A stretch of DNA of 57,168 nucleotides, taken from Chloroflexi bacterium UBA5189. Lineage in GTDB: Bacteria > Chloroflexota > Limnocylindria > Limnocylindrales > CSP1-4. The notes beneath the pieces are model-generated. The model saw only the letters and a list, made by a program, of their open reading frames with translations, made no database searches and was not told where the DNA came from. The DNA lies in the NCBI GenBank assembly GCA_002413045.1, contig DHWF01000009.1, positions 1 through 57,168 on the forward strand. The letters are read 5' to 3'. Positions within the stretch are counted from its first letter, which is position 1. Each line of letters begins with the position of its first letter. This document shows, in pieces, positions 8,832 to 17,874 of the stretch. The position numbers and the translations under genes were made by a program.

Positions 8832-9293
8832 AAAACCTTGTTTCTAAAAAGACCTGCCGACTAATCGGGTGCCGGCCAATCCATCTTGGCACGACCAAGC
8901 GGACAAGGTGACGAGTGTGTTCGATGACGCTTGCTTAAGGTCGCGCAGTCGCTGATTGTTCTATCGATGACAAGAGCGAACGTGCCCGCTTGATGCGGAT
9001 CAGGACTTCGCTACACCGGCTTCGTTGGCCTCAAACCACAAGGCCGCGTCCACCTTGCGGCATTCTCGCTAGGCGGCCCGAAGTGCCTCGACGAGTTCGT
9101 CGACGCCTTCGATCCTGAGGGTTGGGACCGCGCGCCCGAGTCCCTCCGGGCGCGCCACGCCAACCGGATTTCGGGCGTCGCTGCTCCGGCCGCCAGTCTA
9201 CGTGCGCTGGGCTTCCACCGGCCCCATCCACCACATACGCTGTGACGCACATGCCGCGCAGTCGCCCAATGAGGAGCGGTGGGGGAGGGAAAG
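8832..9293. other. gene-poor stretch with tRNA-Arg 3'-end copy
   Basis: No convincing gene lies here. The stretch carries the second copy of the tRNA-Arg 3' end (9137-9157) inside a long hairpin (9120-9165). There is also a short palindrome, TCGACGA and TCGTCGA, near 9088-9103. Base composition is somewhat lower in G+C near 8832-9000. Confidence 0.5.
9120..9165. repeat. hairpin containing 21-bp tRNA-Arg 3'-end copy (att-like)
   Basis: Bases 9137-9157 are identical to 3-23 (T-loop half, T-stem strand, acceptor strand, G and CCA). GCGCGCCCG (9130-9138) pairs with CGGGCGCGC (9147-9155) over the loop AGTCCCTC. An outer stem GGTTGG/CCAACC (9120-9125 and 9160-9165) flanks it. Integrases that use tRNA genes often leave such 3'-end copies as attachment sites; a palindromic intergenic repeat is the alternative. 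Confidence 0.6.
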
Positions 9294-10058
9294 ATGGAGC
9301 GGTCGCAGGCCGCCTCGCGACACAGGCTGGTGGTCGCTTGGGCCGCCCTCGCAATCGCAGTGGGCGGATGCTCCGGCGCAACTGCAGTCCCGTCACCCAG
9401 CTTGTCAACGCCGTCGGACACACCGCTTGTGACGGCGTCGCCGACGACATTGCCATCGCCAACGCCCGCACCGACGCCATCCGACGAGCCGCTCGCAACT
9501 CTCGCGACGGGCTACATCGCCCAACCTGAATACGGCTTCGCCATTACGCTCGTCGACGGGTGGCAGGCTGTCCCACTCGATCCGGTGGCCCTCCAGAAGG
9601 TGATCGGTACCCTCTCAGGCAGTTCGCCGCTCGTGGGCATTATTCAATCACAGGCCGCCTCGGCCGCCGTCGAGCACATCAAGTTCTGGGCGCTGGACTT
9701 TCGCCCGGCGAGCGTCGGGGCCGGGTTCGCGCCGAACCTGAATGTGCTCTTGGGTGGCACAACCGCACTCGATTTACAAACGATCACCCAGGTCGATGCA
9801 TCGCAACTGAAGGCTGCCGGGGTAACCGTCCTCAAGTCGGTGATCGCGACGCTCCCGGCGACCAAGGCTGGCAAGGTCACCTACAAGGTCAGCCTCAAAC
9901 TCACCAATGGAACGTCGATATCTGTGCTCGGCACCCAATACATCGTGTTCGGATCCTCCGGCCTGCTCGTCTTCACCTTCAGCTGCTCCGGGATCCACCC
10001 AGGAACGTGCCCGGCAGACTCGGACGCGACGATCAAGAGCCTGATGCTGATCCCGTAG
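9294..10058 (+). CDS. predicted lipoprotein, unknown function
   Basis: 254 residues from ATG 9294, with GGGGGAGGGA just upstream. A signal peptide ends in a lipobox (AIAVGGC, Cys at about 26), followed by a Pro/Thr/Ser linker (about 35-65). The globular part of about 180 residues begins YIAQPEYGFAITLVDGWQAV. That opening resembles PsbP/DUF1795-like extracytoplasmic domains, but the match is weak. It should be anchored on the outer face of the membrane. It runs tail to tail with the glycosyltransferase gene, only two bases apart. Confidence 0.75.
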   Translation: MERSQAASRHRLVVAWAALAIAVGGCSGATAVPSPSLSTPSDTPLVTASPTTLPSPTPAPTPSDEPLATLATGYIAQPEYGFAITLVDGWQAVPLDPVALQKVIGTLSGSSPLVGIIQSQAASAAVEHIKFWALDFRPASVGAGFAPNLNVLLGGTTALDLQTITQVDASQLKAAGVTVLKSVIATLPATKAGKVTYKVSLKLTNGTSISVLGTQYIVFGSSGLLVFTFSCSGIHPGTCPADSDATIKSLMLIP

Positions 10059-10060
10059 CG

Positions 10061-12370
10061 CTATCGAATCGACGGGGTCGGGTGGGGTGGCTCGGAAGGC
10101 ACCGGGCGTGACGGAGTCGGCAATGGCACAGGTGGCGTAGATCGCGGCGTTGGCACGGGTACGGGTGACGTAGGCGTCGGAACGGGTACGGGTGGCGTCG
10201 ATCGCGGCGTTGGCGTCGGAACGGGCACCGGCGTGGGCGGGGCTCCGGGCGAGCTCGTCGGCTGCGCGGTTGTACCCGGACCGGCGGGCGAGCCTGGGGG
10301 TCCAGAGGGTGCCGGTTGTGTCTCCGAGGGCTGCGGAGACGCAGTCGGAGATGCCACTTGGGTGGGCAGCGGCTCCAGGCCGGGGAATGTACCGGCGAGC
10401 GGGCCCTGCGGCACCTCCTTGAACGGCAGCGCCTCGATGGTCGCTCGGCCACTCTCAGACGCGATGACGACGGCGAGGGCGAAGCTTCCCAGGAGGGCGC
10501 CTGCCAACCCGGCCCGAGCCGGACGCGATCGCGCGACGCGGCCGACACGAGGCGCGATCTCGAGCGCCAGCTTCTTGCGCAGTCCCTCGCCAAATGGCGC
10601 CCGCGCCGGATCGGCGAGCGCGTATCCGGTCGCAGAACCGTAGATGAGGGCTGCCCAGGCGAGGAGGGCCGCGAGGACGACGCCAACGGGCGCGAATGCG
10701 GCGCGCCCGACGTCGAGGATCAGGGCGATCACGGCGAGCGAGCCGACCAGGGTCTCGACCCAGACGAGCCGCAGCTCGCGAATGGCCGGCGCCCCGGCGA
10801 ACTTCGGCGTGCGGAGGAATACCCCGCGCTCCTGTGTCAGCGCCCGCAGGCAGGCGAGGGCGATGACCCACGAGAGCGAGAGGTTGACGCGCAGCGCCGC
10901 CATCGCGAGCGCGGGGCTGGCACCGGTCGTGGCCCGCAACGCCCACAGATACCGGATGAGATTGAGGACGATGAGGACGACGGGCAGACCCAGGCCGAGC
11001 CCGGACAACCGCTGGACGATGAACGGGCGCCCCACGATCGCCCCGACGGCCGTCGCCAGAACGAACATCGTGAACCCGAGCGTGAGGGCATCGTTGAACC
11101 ACCAGAGTCCGCCCATCAGATGGTCGTACCGCTGACCGGCCGTGAGTCCCGATCCTCGACCGAGCAAGGTGCGCCAGTGGCGGCGAAGGATCTGGATGCC
11201 TCCGAACGCCCAGCGGAACCGTTGCTTGCGCAGGCCCTCGTAGGTGAGCGGCATGATGCCGCGACCGAATGGGTGCGGAACGTAGACCGAGCGATAGCCC
11301 CTGGCGAGGACCCGCAGACTGATCTCGGCGTCCTCGGTGATGATCCGCTCGTCCCAACCGCCCACTTCGTCGAGGACCGCGCGTCGGATCAGGCCCATCG
11401 TCCCGGCGAAGATGATCGCGTTGCGATGCGCTCGGCTGACCATCCCGATCTTGAAGAAGTAGGCGAATCCGACGTAGGTCGCCCGGTAGAACGCGGAGGA
11501 CTCCCACGCTCGGTAGTCCTGTGGCGTCTGGACGAACGCCACGACCGGATCCCTGAAGTACGGGATCGTCGCCCGGAGCCAGGCTTCGTCGACGATGTAA
11601 TCGGCGTCGACGACGCCGACGATCTCGACGTCTTCTGCAAGGTGCTCGCGACCCCAGTTCAGCGCCCCTGCCTTGTAGCCCGGCCAGGTAGGTAAATGGG
11701 TGAATTCGACTTGATGGCCAGCCGTGGCGAGGCGCCGACACTCTGCCTCGACCGGCTTCCAGAGGGCCTCATCAACGGTGTTGTTGTCGATGACCTGGAT
11801 CCGGAGATTCGGGTAATCCAGTGCCGCCAGCGAACCCACCGTCTCGATGACCAGCTCGGGCGGCTCGTTGTAGGTCGGAACCTGGATGCACACCACGGGC
11901 CACCGCTCGGGCGCCGCCGGAAGGGGCGGGACGGAGCCGGCCGAGTCTGAGCACAGGGCATCGACCATCTCGAATGCGCTGGCGAGGATGAGGGCCATCG
12001 CGCCGAGCTCCAGGGCAAGCAGGATCAGGCCCAGCGCCAGCGAGCCCGGATCGTTCGTCAGGAGCAACGTCGCCCGACCGAGGTACGCCGCGTACACGAT
12101 TGTCGAGACCACGAGGGTCGCCATGAATGCCGCGCCGATCGCGTACCAGCGGCGAGGTTCGATCAGGATGACGAGCGCAATGCCGACACCCGCGGCCGGT
12201 GGCGCGAAGCTCGCCGCGGCGAGACCGCCGAGCGCTGTACCCAGCCCGATGGCGATCACGACCAACGCCCGCCAACGCGGTCCACCCAGGCGGCGCCTGC
12301 CTGTGAGAACAAGCAGCCCGGTCGTCACGGCGAGGGCGGCGACGGAGGTCAGCAGCGCTTCGTCGAGCAT
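10061..12370 (-). CDS. membrane glycosyltransferase family 2 (cellulose-synthase-like)
   Basis: 769 residues. Hydrophobic segments lie at the N-terminus (about 5-150). The GT2 catalytic domain (about 170-400) has CIQVPTYNEPPELVIETV, the metal-binding VVDADYIV, the base-containing TEDAEISLRVL and the KQRFRWAFGG (QxxRW) motif of processive synthases. Further membrane segments follow to about residue 640. The last about 110 residues are low-complexity Pro/Thr/Ser/Val with repeated PVPVPTP and PRSTPP units, encoded by imperfect tandem repeats at about 10090-10260. It probably makes or exports a polysaccharide. No PilZ domain is seen. Confidence 0.88.
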   Translation of the reverse strand: MLDEALLTSVAALAVTTGLLVLTGRRRLGGPRWRALVVIAIGLGTALGGLAAASFAPPAAGVGIALVILIEPRRWYAIGAAFMATLVVSTIVYAAYLGRATLLLTNDPGSLALGLILLALELGAMALILASAFEMVDALCSDSAGSVPPLPAAPERWPVVCIQVPTYNEPPELVIETVGSLAALDYPNLRIQVIDNNTVDEALWKPVEAECRRLATAGHQVEFTHLPTWPGYKAGALNWGREHLAEDVEIVGVVDADYIVDEAWLRATIPYFRDPVVAFVQTPQDYRAWESSAFYRATYVGFAYFFKIGMVSRAHRNAIIFAGTMGLIRRAVLDEVGGWDERIITEDAEISLRVLARGYRSVYVPHPFGRGIMPLTYEGLRKQRFRWAFGGIQILRRHWRTLLGRGSGLTAGQRYDHLMGGLWWFNDALTLGFTMFVLATAVGAIVGRPFIVQRLSGLGLGLPVVLIVLNLIRYLWALRATTGASPALAMAALRVNLSLSWVIALACLRALTQERGVFLRTPKFAGAPAIRELRLVWVETLVGSLAVIALILDVGRAAFAPVGVVLAALLAWAALIYGSATGYALADPARAPFGEGLRKKLALEIAPRVGRVARSRPARAGLAGALLGSFALAVVIASESGRATIEALPFKEVPQGPLAGTFPGLEPLPTQVASPTASPQPSETQPAPSGPPGSPAGPGTTAQPTSSPGAPPTPVPVPTPTPRSTPPVPVPTPTSPVPVPTPRSTPPVPLPTPSRPVPSEPPHPTPSIR

Positions 12371-12577
12371 GTGGAGTCAGGTCCTGGGGATCACGGGAAG
12401 AACAGCGGGTCGACCCAGCCCCGGCGCGGGGTGCCCAACTACAAACGAGCCGGACGAGGGCGCGTTACGGCTGTGTTCTGACGCGGCCGTTTCGTGCGGT
12501 TCCGCGTCGCACCGTTGGCGTGGCACGTGCACGCGTTCGAGACGACCGTGCTATCGTGACGCTATTCGCCGCAATTG

Positions 12578-12597
12578 GGTAGATTTAGGTAGAATTT
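12578..12597 (+). promoter_or_regulatory. 10-bp direct repeats and -10 box upstream of heme operon
   Basis: GGTAGATTTA (12578-12587) is followed immediately by GGTAGAATTT (12588-12597), so the shared GGTAGA recurs exactly one helical turn apart. TAGATT at 12580-12585 could be the -10 box for the TTG start at 12596. Single-HTH regulators related to BldC bind head-to-tail direct repeats, so this is a candidate operator for the regulator encoded right behind it. Confidence 0.45.
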
Positions 12598-13297
12598 GCC
12601 TCCACGGACGCCCGGCGTTATCGACTGGATCAGGCTCTCCGAGGCTAGCCGACTCCTGGGCGTCTCGCCCGCCACGGTTCGTCGGTGGGGCGACGCCGGG
12701 CGCCTCCGCGTCTTCATGACGCCGGGCGGCCATCGGCGATTCTCGCGCTCCGGGCTGCAGCGGATGTTGCCGTCAGGTCCGCGCCGACGGCCCTCGCTCG
12801 GCAGTGCCGGACTGACCACGACCCGGATGACGCGAACGTATCGCCGCGCAAGCAGCGTTCTCGCAGCCGACCTGCCCTGGATACCCACCTTGACTGAAGA
12901 GCAGCGGCTCGCATTTCGGGCGCGCGGCGAGACGCTTGCGGCATGGCTGCTCCAGCACCTTGAGGCGCCCGCCGGCGAAGGGGCGACCGAGATGATCCGC
13001 CAGGCATCCGCGAGCGCCGCCGAGTACGGGCGGATCGCATCCGGCGCGGGACTGTCGCTCAGCCAGACAGTCGAGGGATTCCTGCGGTTCAGGGCTCCTT
13101 TCCACCAGGAGCTCGCTCGTGCGGCACATCGGCGAGGATTCGACACGGTCGAAGCGACCTCGCTCCTCGCCGCCGCAGAGCGCGCCATGGACCAGCTGCT
13201 CGTCGCAACGATGCGAGGCCACAGCTTGAGGACGCGCCGAGGCGGGAGCTCCGCGCTCCTACCAAGTGCTGCGACAGGACCCGGTTCCGGGACATGA
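12596..13297 (+). CDS. MerR/BldC-like HTH regulator, first gene of heme operon
   Basis: 233 residues from TTG 12596; no better start lies before the HTH. Residues about 12-58 form a single MerR/excisionase-type helix-turn-helix and wing (LSEASRLLGVSPATVRRWGD, TPGGHRRF), as in BldC. The remaining about 140 residues are helical (AAEYGRIASGAGLSLSQTVE, AAERAMDQLLVATMRGH) and resemble the N-terminal RsbRD/PucR-type sensor fold; that is inferred. Its stop overlaps the hemA start (ATGA, 13294-13297). It is therefore part of the heme operon and is likely its regulator and an autoregulator. Confidence 0.75.
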   Translation: MPPRTPGVIDWIRLSEASRLLGVSPATVRRWGDAGRLRVFMTPGGHRRFSRSGLQRMLPSGPRRRPSLGSAGLTTTRMTRTYRRASSVLAADLPWIPTLTEEQRLAFRARGETLAAWLLQHLEAPAGEGATEMIRQASASAAEYGRIASGAGLSLSQTVEGFLRFRAPFHQELARAAHRRGFDTVEATSLLAAAERAMDQLLVATMRGHSLRTRRGGSSALLPSAATGPGSGT

Positions 13298-14445
13298 TCA
13301 GCGAGCCATCGTCGATCGTTGCGATCGTCGCGCACGCGCGCGCAGTTCCAGCTTCGGATCGGGCTCGCTTCGGCACCATCCTGCGCGAGGCGATGGCCCC
13401 CGGGTTGATCGTGCAGACATGCCACCGTGTCGAGCTGTATGCCGCGGCAGACCACATTCCGCCTGCGGTGTTCGAATCCCTCCCGGGCGGCGTGAAGCTG
13501 CTCGATCCACCCGATGCGGCGCGACACGCGATCAACGTTGCGGTTGGCCTCGACTCGGCCGTCGTGGGCGAAGACCAGATCCTCCACCAGCTGCGAACTG
13601 CTACCGCGGCCGCGCAGGCCGACGGGCGTCTCGACCCGGCGATCGAGCGCCTCATGAATGTCGCTCTCCGAGCCGGGCGGCTGGCCCGATCATGGCGGTC
13701 TGGTCCGGTCAAGACCCTCGCGGACGCGGCGCTCGAGGCGGTCGAGCGACGAAAGCTGGAACTGTCCGGCGCCAGGGTTCTCGTCGTTGGCACCGGGGCG
13801 ATGGGTCGCCTCGCCGCCGATCGGGCCCGCGCGCGCGGGGCGCGGCTGACGATCTCGAGCCGGACGATCGGGCGCGCACGCGACATCGCGCAAGCCAACG
13901 GGTCCGACTTCACCGCGTTTGATCCCGGCCGCGACGTAGGCGAATTTGCCGTGATCGTCGTCGCCTTGCTCGGGCCGTGGATCCTGGCGCCCGAAACGAT
14001 CGATGCCCTCGTGGGCGGGTCCGGGATCCTGGTAGACCTGTCGATGCCTTCGGCGTTGCCCGCCGGCGTGGCTGTGGCCCTCGGCGATCGGTCGATCTCG
14101 ATCGATGATCTCGCAATCAGCACGGATGCGCCCACTCCCATGCAGGACCACACCCGGACGACGGCGCTCGTCGACCGGAGCCTCGCCGAATACCTCGCGT
14201 GGCTCGATGGCCGCCAGCGGCGGTCGATGGCCGCGGACCTGGTCCGGCTCGCCGAATCGGAGCGAAACGCGGAGCTCGACCGGCTCTGGCGCGCGCACCC
14301 TGATGTCGATCCGGAGATGCGGTCGGCAATCGAGCGGATGAGCCGTCACCTCACGAATCGGCTCCTGCGATCGCCGCTGGAGCGCCTGGGCAAGGATGCT
14401 GACGGTCGGGCGGAGCTGGCAGCTCGGGAACTCTTCGCCCTGTGA
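13294..14445 (+). CDS. hemA: glutamyl-tRNA reductase
   Basis: Reduces glutamyl-tRNA to glutamate-1-semialdehyde with NADPH, the first committed step of the C5 heme pathway. 383 residues, somewhat short for the family (usually about 410-450). Catalytic Cys43 is in TCHRVE (most homologues have Asn where this has His). The substrate loop is GEDQIL (about 91-96), the NADP site is VVGTGAMG (about 163-170), and the C-terminal dimerisation helices include HLTNRLLRSP. It is joined to the regulator by ATGA and to hemCD by GTGA. Confidence 0.93.
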   Translation: MISEPSSIVAIVAHARAVPASDRARFGTILREAMAPGLIVQTCHRVELYAAADHIPPAVFESLPGGVKLLDPPDAARHAINVAVGLDSAVVGEDQILHQLRTATAAAQADGRLDPAIERLMNVALRAGRLARSWRSGPVKTLADAALEAVERRKLELSGARVLVVGTGAMGRLAADRARARGARLTISSRTIGRARDIAQANGSDFTAFDPGRDVGEFAVIVVALLGPWILAPETIDALVGGSGILVDLSMPSALPAGVAVALGDRSISIDDLAISTDAPTPMQDHTRTTALVDRSLAEYLAWLDGRQRRSMAADLVRLAESERNAELDRLWRAHPDVDPEMRSAIERMSRHLTNRLLRSPLERLGKDADGRAELAARELFAL

Positions 14446-16154
14446 ACGGTGTCGAGATCCGAATCGGGACCCGTGGCAGCGCCCTCGCGCTGGCCCAGGC
14501 GAACATGGTCGCCTCCGCAATGGCGGAACACGGTGCCCGACCGCTGATCGTCGTCGTCGAAACCGATGGCGACCGGAGGTCGCTCGACACGCCATGGGGC
14601 GAAGGCGTGTTCGTCGCGGCCATCGAGCGTGAGCTCATCGCCGGGCGGATCGACGCAGCTGTCCACAGCGCGAAGGATCTCCCGACGACCGCCGACGATC
14701 GGCTTCGGGTCGCGGCGTACCTGCCACGCGCCGACCCGCGCGACGCGCTCGTGATCCGGGACGGCTTCGGTACGTGCCTCGACGACCTGCCGCAGGGCGC
14801 GCGGGTGGGTACCGACAGCCCGCGACGAACCGGATTCCTGCTTGCCCGCAGACCGGACCTGGCGCTTCGACCTCTCCATGGCAACGTCGACACGCGTCTC
14901 AGGCGGCTCGACGCAGGCGAGGCTGACGCATTGGTGCTCGCCGCAGCGGGCCTTGAACGCCTCGGCCTGGCCGATCGGATCGCCGAACGGCTCGACCCTG
15001 CCGACGTGCCTCCCGCCCCCGGGCAAGGGGCGATCGCCGTCCAGGTCAGGTCAACCGACCCGATCAGCGACGCCGTCGTCCAGATCGATGACCGGCTGAC
15101 ACGACTCGCCGTGGAGGCCGAGCGCGCCTTTCTCGCGGCCTGCGGGGGAGGATGCCGCTCGCCGATCGGTGCGCTCGCGACGGTCGAAGCCGCCGTCATC
15201 GCAATTCGGGTCGGTCGCGTGGCCGTCGACGGGACGAACCCGCGCTTCGGTCGTCGCAGCGGCTCGGTCGAGCGCGCCCTCGAGATGGTCTCGGAGCTAG
15301 CGGCACTCGTCTCCAGCTCCGGCGCCGAGCCGGATGGCGGAGTTGCGACGGGCACCGTCAGTTGGCCCCGAGTGATCGTGACGCGGCCCGAAGGCCAGGG
15401 CGACTCGCTGCGGTGGGCCCTCGGCGACCTTGCACTCGAGGCCATTGCAGTGCCCGCAATCGCGGTCGTCCTCGAGCCCGCCGGAGGCGACCTCGACGGC
15501 GCGCTGCGGAACGTCGGCGGATATGGCTGGGTCGTGGTGACGAGCGGGAATGGTGCGCGCGCAGTGCTTGGTGCGGCCGAGCGGGTGTTGACGCCATTCG
15601 AGGCGACGCGCTGGGCGGTCATCGGGCCTGCAACGCGGGCGGCGCTCGAGCGGGAAGGCGTCGACGTGCAGTTCCAACCGACCGTCGCCACATCCGCGGC
15701 ACTCGCACGGGATCTGCCGATCCGCCCGGGTGAACGCATTCTCGTGGTCGGTGGGACGCTCGGCGGCGACGAGCTGCGCACGACCCTGACCGAGCGCGGA
15801 GGGGTCGTCGATGAGGTCGTGGCCTACACGACGGAGGAGGCGCCATCGTCGTCCCGTGGCCTGCTTCGCGCGGCAAGCGACGCCGGCCCGATCGTGGCCG
15901 CGATCTTCACGAGCAGTTCCACAGTCCGGGGCCTGGCTGCGCTCGCGGTCGCCGACGGTGTCGACGTAACCGGGCTGCCGGCGATCTGCATCGGCACTGA
16001 GACCGCCGCCGCGGCGACTGCCTCGGGGTTCGACGTCATCGGTGTGGCCGATGCCCGTGACCCGAGCACCCTCGCCGAAACGGCGGCACTGGCAATCCGC
16101 GGACTCGCCGCGACCAGGGCCCCGGCGCAACCTACAGGAGCATCCGCCCGATGA
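14442..16154 (+). CDS. hemCD: porphobilinogen deaminase / uroporphyrinogen-III synthase fusion
   Basis: 570 residues carrying two consecutive enzymes. HemC (about 1-295) has RIGTRGSALALAQA, HSAKDLPT and the dipyrromethane-cofactor Cys238 in CGGGCRSPIG; it polymerises four porphobilinogens to hydroxymethylbilane. HemD (about 305-560) begins SWPRVIVTRPEGQ and has VTSGNGARAVLGA and FTSSSTVRGL; it cyclises the product to uroporphyrinogen III. Fusion lets the unstable intermediate pass directly. Starts GTG 14442 overlapping hemA (GTGA) and ends overlapping hemB (ATGA, 16151-16154). Confidence 0.93.
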   Translation: MNGVEIRIGTRGSALALAQANMVASAMAEHGARPLIVVVETDGDRRSLDTPWGEGVFVAAIERELIAGRIDAAVHSAKDLPTTADDRLRVAAYLPRADPRDALVIRDGFGTCLDDLPQGARVGTDSPRRTGFLLARRPDLALRPLHGNVDTRLRRLDAGEADALVLAAAGLERLGLADRIAERLDPADVPPAPGQGAIAVQVRSTDPISDAVVQIDDRLTRLAVEAERAFLAACGGGCRSPIGALATVEAAVIAIRVGRVAVDGTNPRFGRRSGSVERALEMVSELAALVSSSGAEPDGGVATGTVSWPRVIVTRPEGQGDSLRWALGDLALEAIAVPAIAVVLEPAGGDLDGALRNVGGYGWVVVTSGNGARAVLGAAERVLTPFEATRWAVIGPATRAALEREGVDVQFQPTVATSAALARDLPIRPGERILVVGGTLGGDELRTTLTERGGVVDEVVAYTTEEAPSSSRGLLRAASDAGPIVAAIFTSSSTVRGLAALAVADGVDVTGLPAICIGTETAAAATASGFDVIGVADARDPSTLAETAALAIRGLAATRAPAQPTGASAR

Positions 16155-17188
16155 CCACGGCAATTCCGATCCGAGCCGCCGGACCGCGCATTCCGGATGC
16201 GCCGCCTGTCAGGCTACCGACGCGGCTCCGGCGGCTTCGCCGCTCGCCGGCGCTACGCGCGCTGGTCCGCGAGACGCGGCTCCATCCCTCGATGCTCGTC
16301 GCACCGATGTTCGTGTGCCCGGGCGTCGAGGTCCGCGAGTCGATCGGCGCAATGCCAGGGGTCGAACGCCTGTCGCCGGATCTTGCTGCGGCCGAAGTCG
16401 CGGCGCTCGCCGGCCTTGGCGTGGGCGGCGTCCTGTTGTTCGGGTTGCCGGTCGCCAAGGACGCCCTTGGAACCGAAGCGTCCGCCGACGATGGCGTCGT
16501 CCAGGATGCCTTCCGGCGGATCCGGGCCCTCGAGCTACCGCTCGTCACGATCGCCGACACGTGCCTGTGCGAGTACACGGACCATGGCCATTGCGGGCCG
16601 ATCGGGCCGGACGGACGAGTGGACAACGACGCAGCGCTGGCGCGGCTCGCCTCGATCGCCGTCAGCCAGGCGCGCGCCGGCGCCGACGTCGTCGCACCGA
16701 GCGCGATGATGGATGGCCAGGTCGCCGCCATCCGGGCCGCGCTGGACGCCGCCGGTTTCGGCGACACGGCGATCATGGCCTATGCCGCCAAGCACGCGTC
16801 CGCGTTCTACGGGCCTTTCCGCGAGGCGGCGGGCAGCACCCCGGCCTTCGGCGACCGGCGGAGCTACCAGATGGATCCGGCAAATGGCCGCGAGGCCATG
16901 CGGGAGATGCAGCTCGACGTGACCGAGGGCGCGGACATGCTGCTCGTCAAGCCGGGCCTCCCAGGGCTGGACCTGATCGCTGCCGCGCGCGAGCGGTTCG
17001 ACCTCCCCATCGCCGCGTACCAGGTGAGTGGCGAATACGCGATGATCGCCGCGGCGGCGGCGAACGGCTGGATCGACCGTCGCGCTGCCACGCTCGAGAC
17101 TGTCGGCGCGATGGTCCGTGCAGGCGCCGGGATCGTCATCACCTACGCCGCGGCCGATATCGCACGCTGGCTGAGAGACATGGCGTGA
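16151..17188 (+). CDS. hemB: delta-aminolevulinic acid dehydratase (porphobilinogen synthase)
   Basis: Condenses two 5-aminolevulinate molecules to porphobilinogen. 345 residues, normal length. The zinc site of the Zn-dependent class is DTCLCEYTDHGHCG (about 135-148). Schiff-base lysines are Lys214 in YAAKHASAFYG and Lys267 in LLVKPG. The active-site segment YQVSGEYAMI is present. The start overlaps hemCD (ATGA) and the stop overlaps hemQ (GTGA). Confidence 0.95.
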   Translation: MTTAIPIRAAGPRIPDAPPVRLPTRLRRLRRSPALRALVRETRLHPSMLVAPMFVCPGVEVRESIGAMPGVERLSPDLAAAEVAALAGLGVGGVLLFGLPVAKDALGTEASADDGVVQDAFRRIRALELPLVTIADTCLCEYTDHGHCGPIGPDGRVDNDAALARLASIAVSQARAGADVVAPSAMMDGQVAAIRAALDAAGFGDTAIMAYAAKHASAFYGPFREAAGSTPAFGDRRSYQMDPANGREAMREMQLDVTEGADMLLVKPGLPGLDLIAAARERFDLPIAAYQVSGEYAMIAAAAANGWIDRRAATLETVGAMVRAGAGIVITYAAADIARWLRDMA

Positions 17189-17874
17189 ACGACTCCGCGA
17201 GCATCTACGTTCAGGCGCTGGCGCTCGGCCTCGACCCGGCCTGGCGTCGTCGCTCCGACGACGAGCGGCGGGGCGACGCGACTTCCGTTGCCGACCTCCT
17301 CGGCAGGCCGGATCCACCGCCGCTCCGGACGTTCCTGTACTCATCGATCGGCCTCGAACCCGGCGTGGACATCCTCGTCTGGCGCTTCGCACCCTCGATC
17401 GAAGCCCTCGAGGACGCCGCTGCCGCGCTTCTGCGAACCGGGCTGGGACGCTGGCTGACCGTACGCCACTCGCTGATCGGCCGGATCGGGCCGTCGCAGT
17501 ACGTCCGCAAGCCGACCGACCAGGAGCAATCGCCGTTCGACGGCGAGCGATCGCGATACCTCGTCGTCTATCCATTCACCAAGGACACGGATTGGTACCT
17601 GATGGCCGGCGAGGCGCGCCAGGGGATCATGAACGAGCACATGCGGGTCGGCCACCAATACCCGATGGTCCGTCAGGCGCTCGCCTACTCCTTCGGCCTC
17701 GATGCCCAGGACTTCGTCGTGGCCTACGAAACCGATGATCTGCCGGCGTTCGGTGACCTCGTGCGGGCCCTCCGGGCAACCGAGAGCCGTCGCTCCACGG
17801 TCAGCGACACACCGATCCTGCTCGGCGTGCATCGGCCGATCGAGGAGATCGTCCGCCTCCTCGGAGCGCCATGA
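17185..17874 (+). CDS. hemQ: coproheme decarboxylase HemQ (chlorite-dismutase family)
   Basis: 229 residues. Removes two propionate carboxyls from coproheme to give heme b, the last step of the coproporphyrin-dependent route. Family features are YLVVYPFTKDTDWYLM, which carries the Tyr used for decarboxylation, and EHMRVGHQY, whose His152 matches the proximal heme ligand of the HxxxGxxY motif. The distal Arg of true chlorite dismutases is not evident, which supports decarboxylase over chlorite dismutase. Start GTG 17185 overlaps the hemB stop; the end overlaps hemL (ATGA). Confidence 0.88.
   Translation: MNDSASIYVQALALGLDPAWRRRSDDERRGDATSVADLLGRPDPPPLRTFLYSSIGLEPGVDILVWRFAPSIEALEDAAAALLRTGLGRWLTVRHSLIGRIGPSQYVRKPTDQEQSPFDGERSRYLVVYPFTKDTDWYLMAGEARQGIMNEHMRVGHQYPMVRQALAYSFGLDAQDFVVAYETDDLPAFGDLVRALRATESRRSTVSDTPILLGVHRPIEEIVRLLGAP

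Noticed and set aside
7926..8864. 312-codon plus-strand frame over the methyltransferase
   Set aside because: The minus strand has complete SAM-binding motifs; the plus frame has none.
9011..9250. Coding frames around the second tRNA-like copy
   Set aside because: Frames read SLRARH across the repeat on all copies, but none shows a start, ribosome site or domain; the structure explains the sequence better.
10090..10260. CRISPR-like or minisatellite repeats
   Set aside because: They are imperfect and code for the Pro-rich tail of the glycosyltransferase.
14351..15781. Long open frame antisense to hemCD (476 codons, minus strand)
   Set aside because: Sequence is Arg/Ser/Ala-rich with no domain, and the plus strand encodes two conserved enzymes in perfect register; high-G+C codon use opens the opposite frame.
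17185..17874. Chlorite dismutase instead of HemQ
   Set aside because: It sits in a heme operon, carries the HemQ-type Tyr and lacks the distal Arg that chlorite dismutases need.
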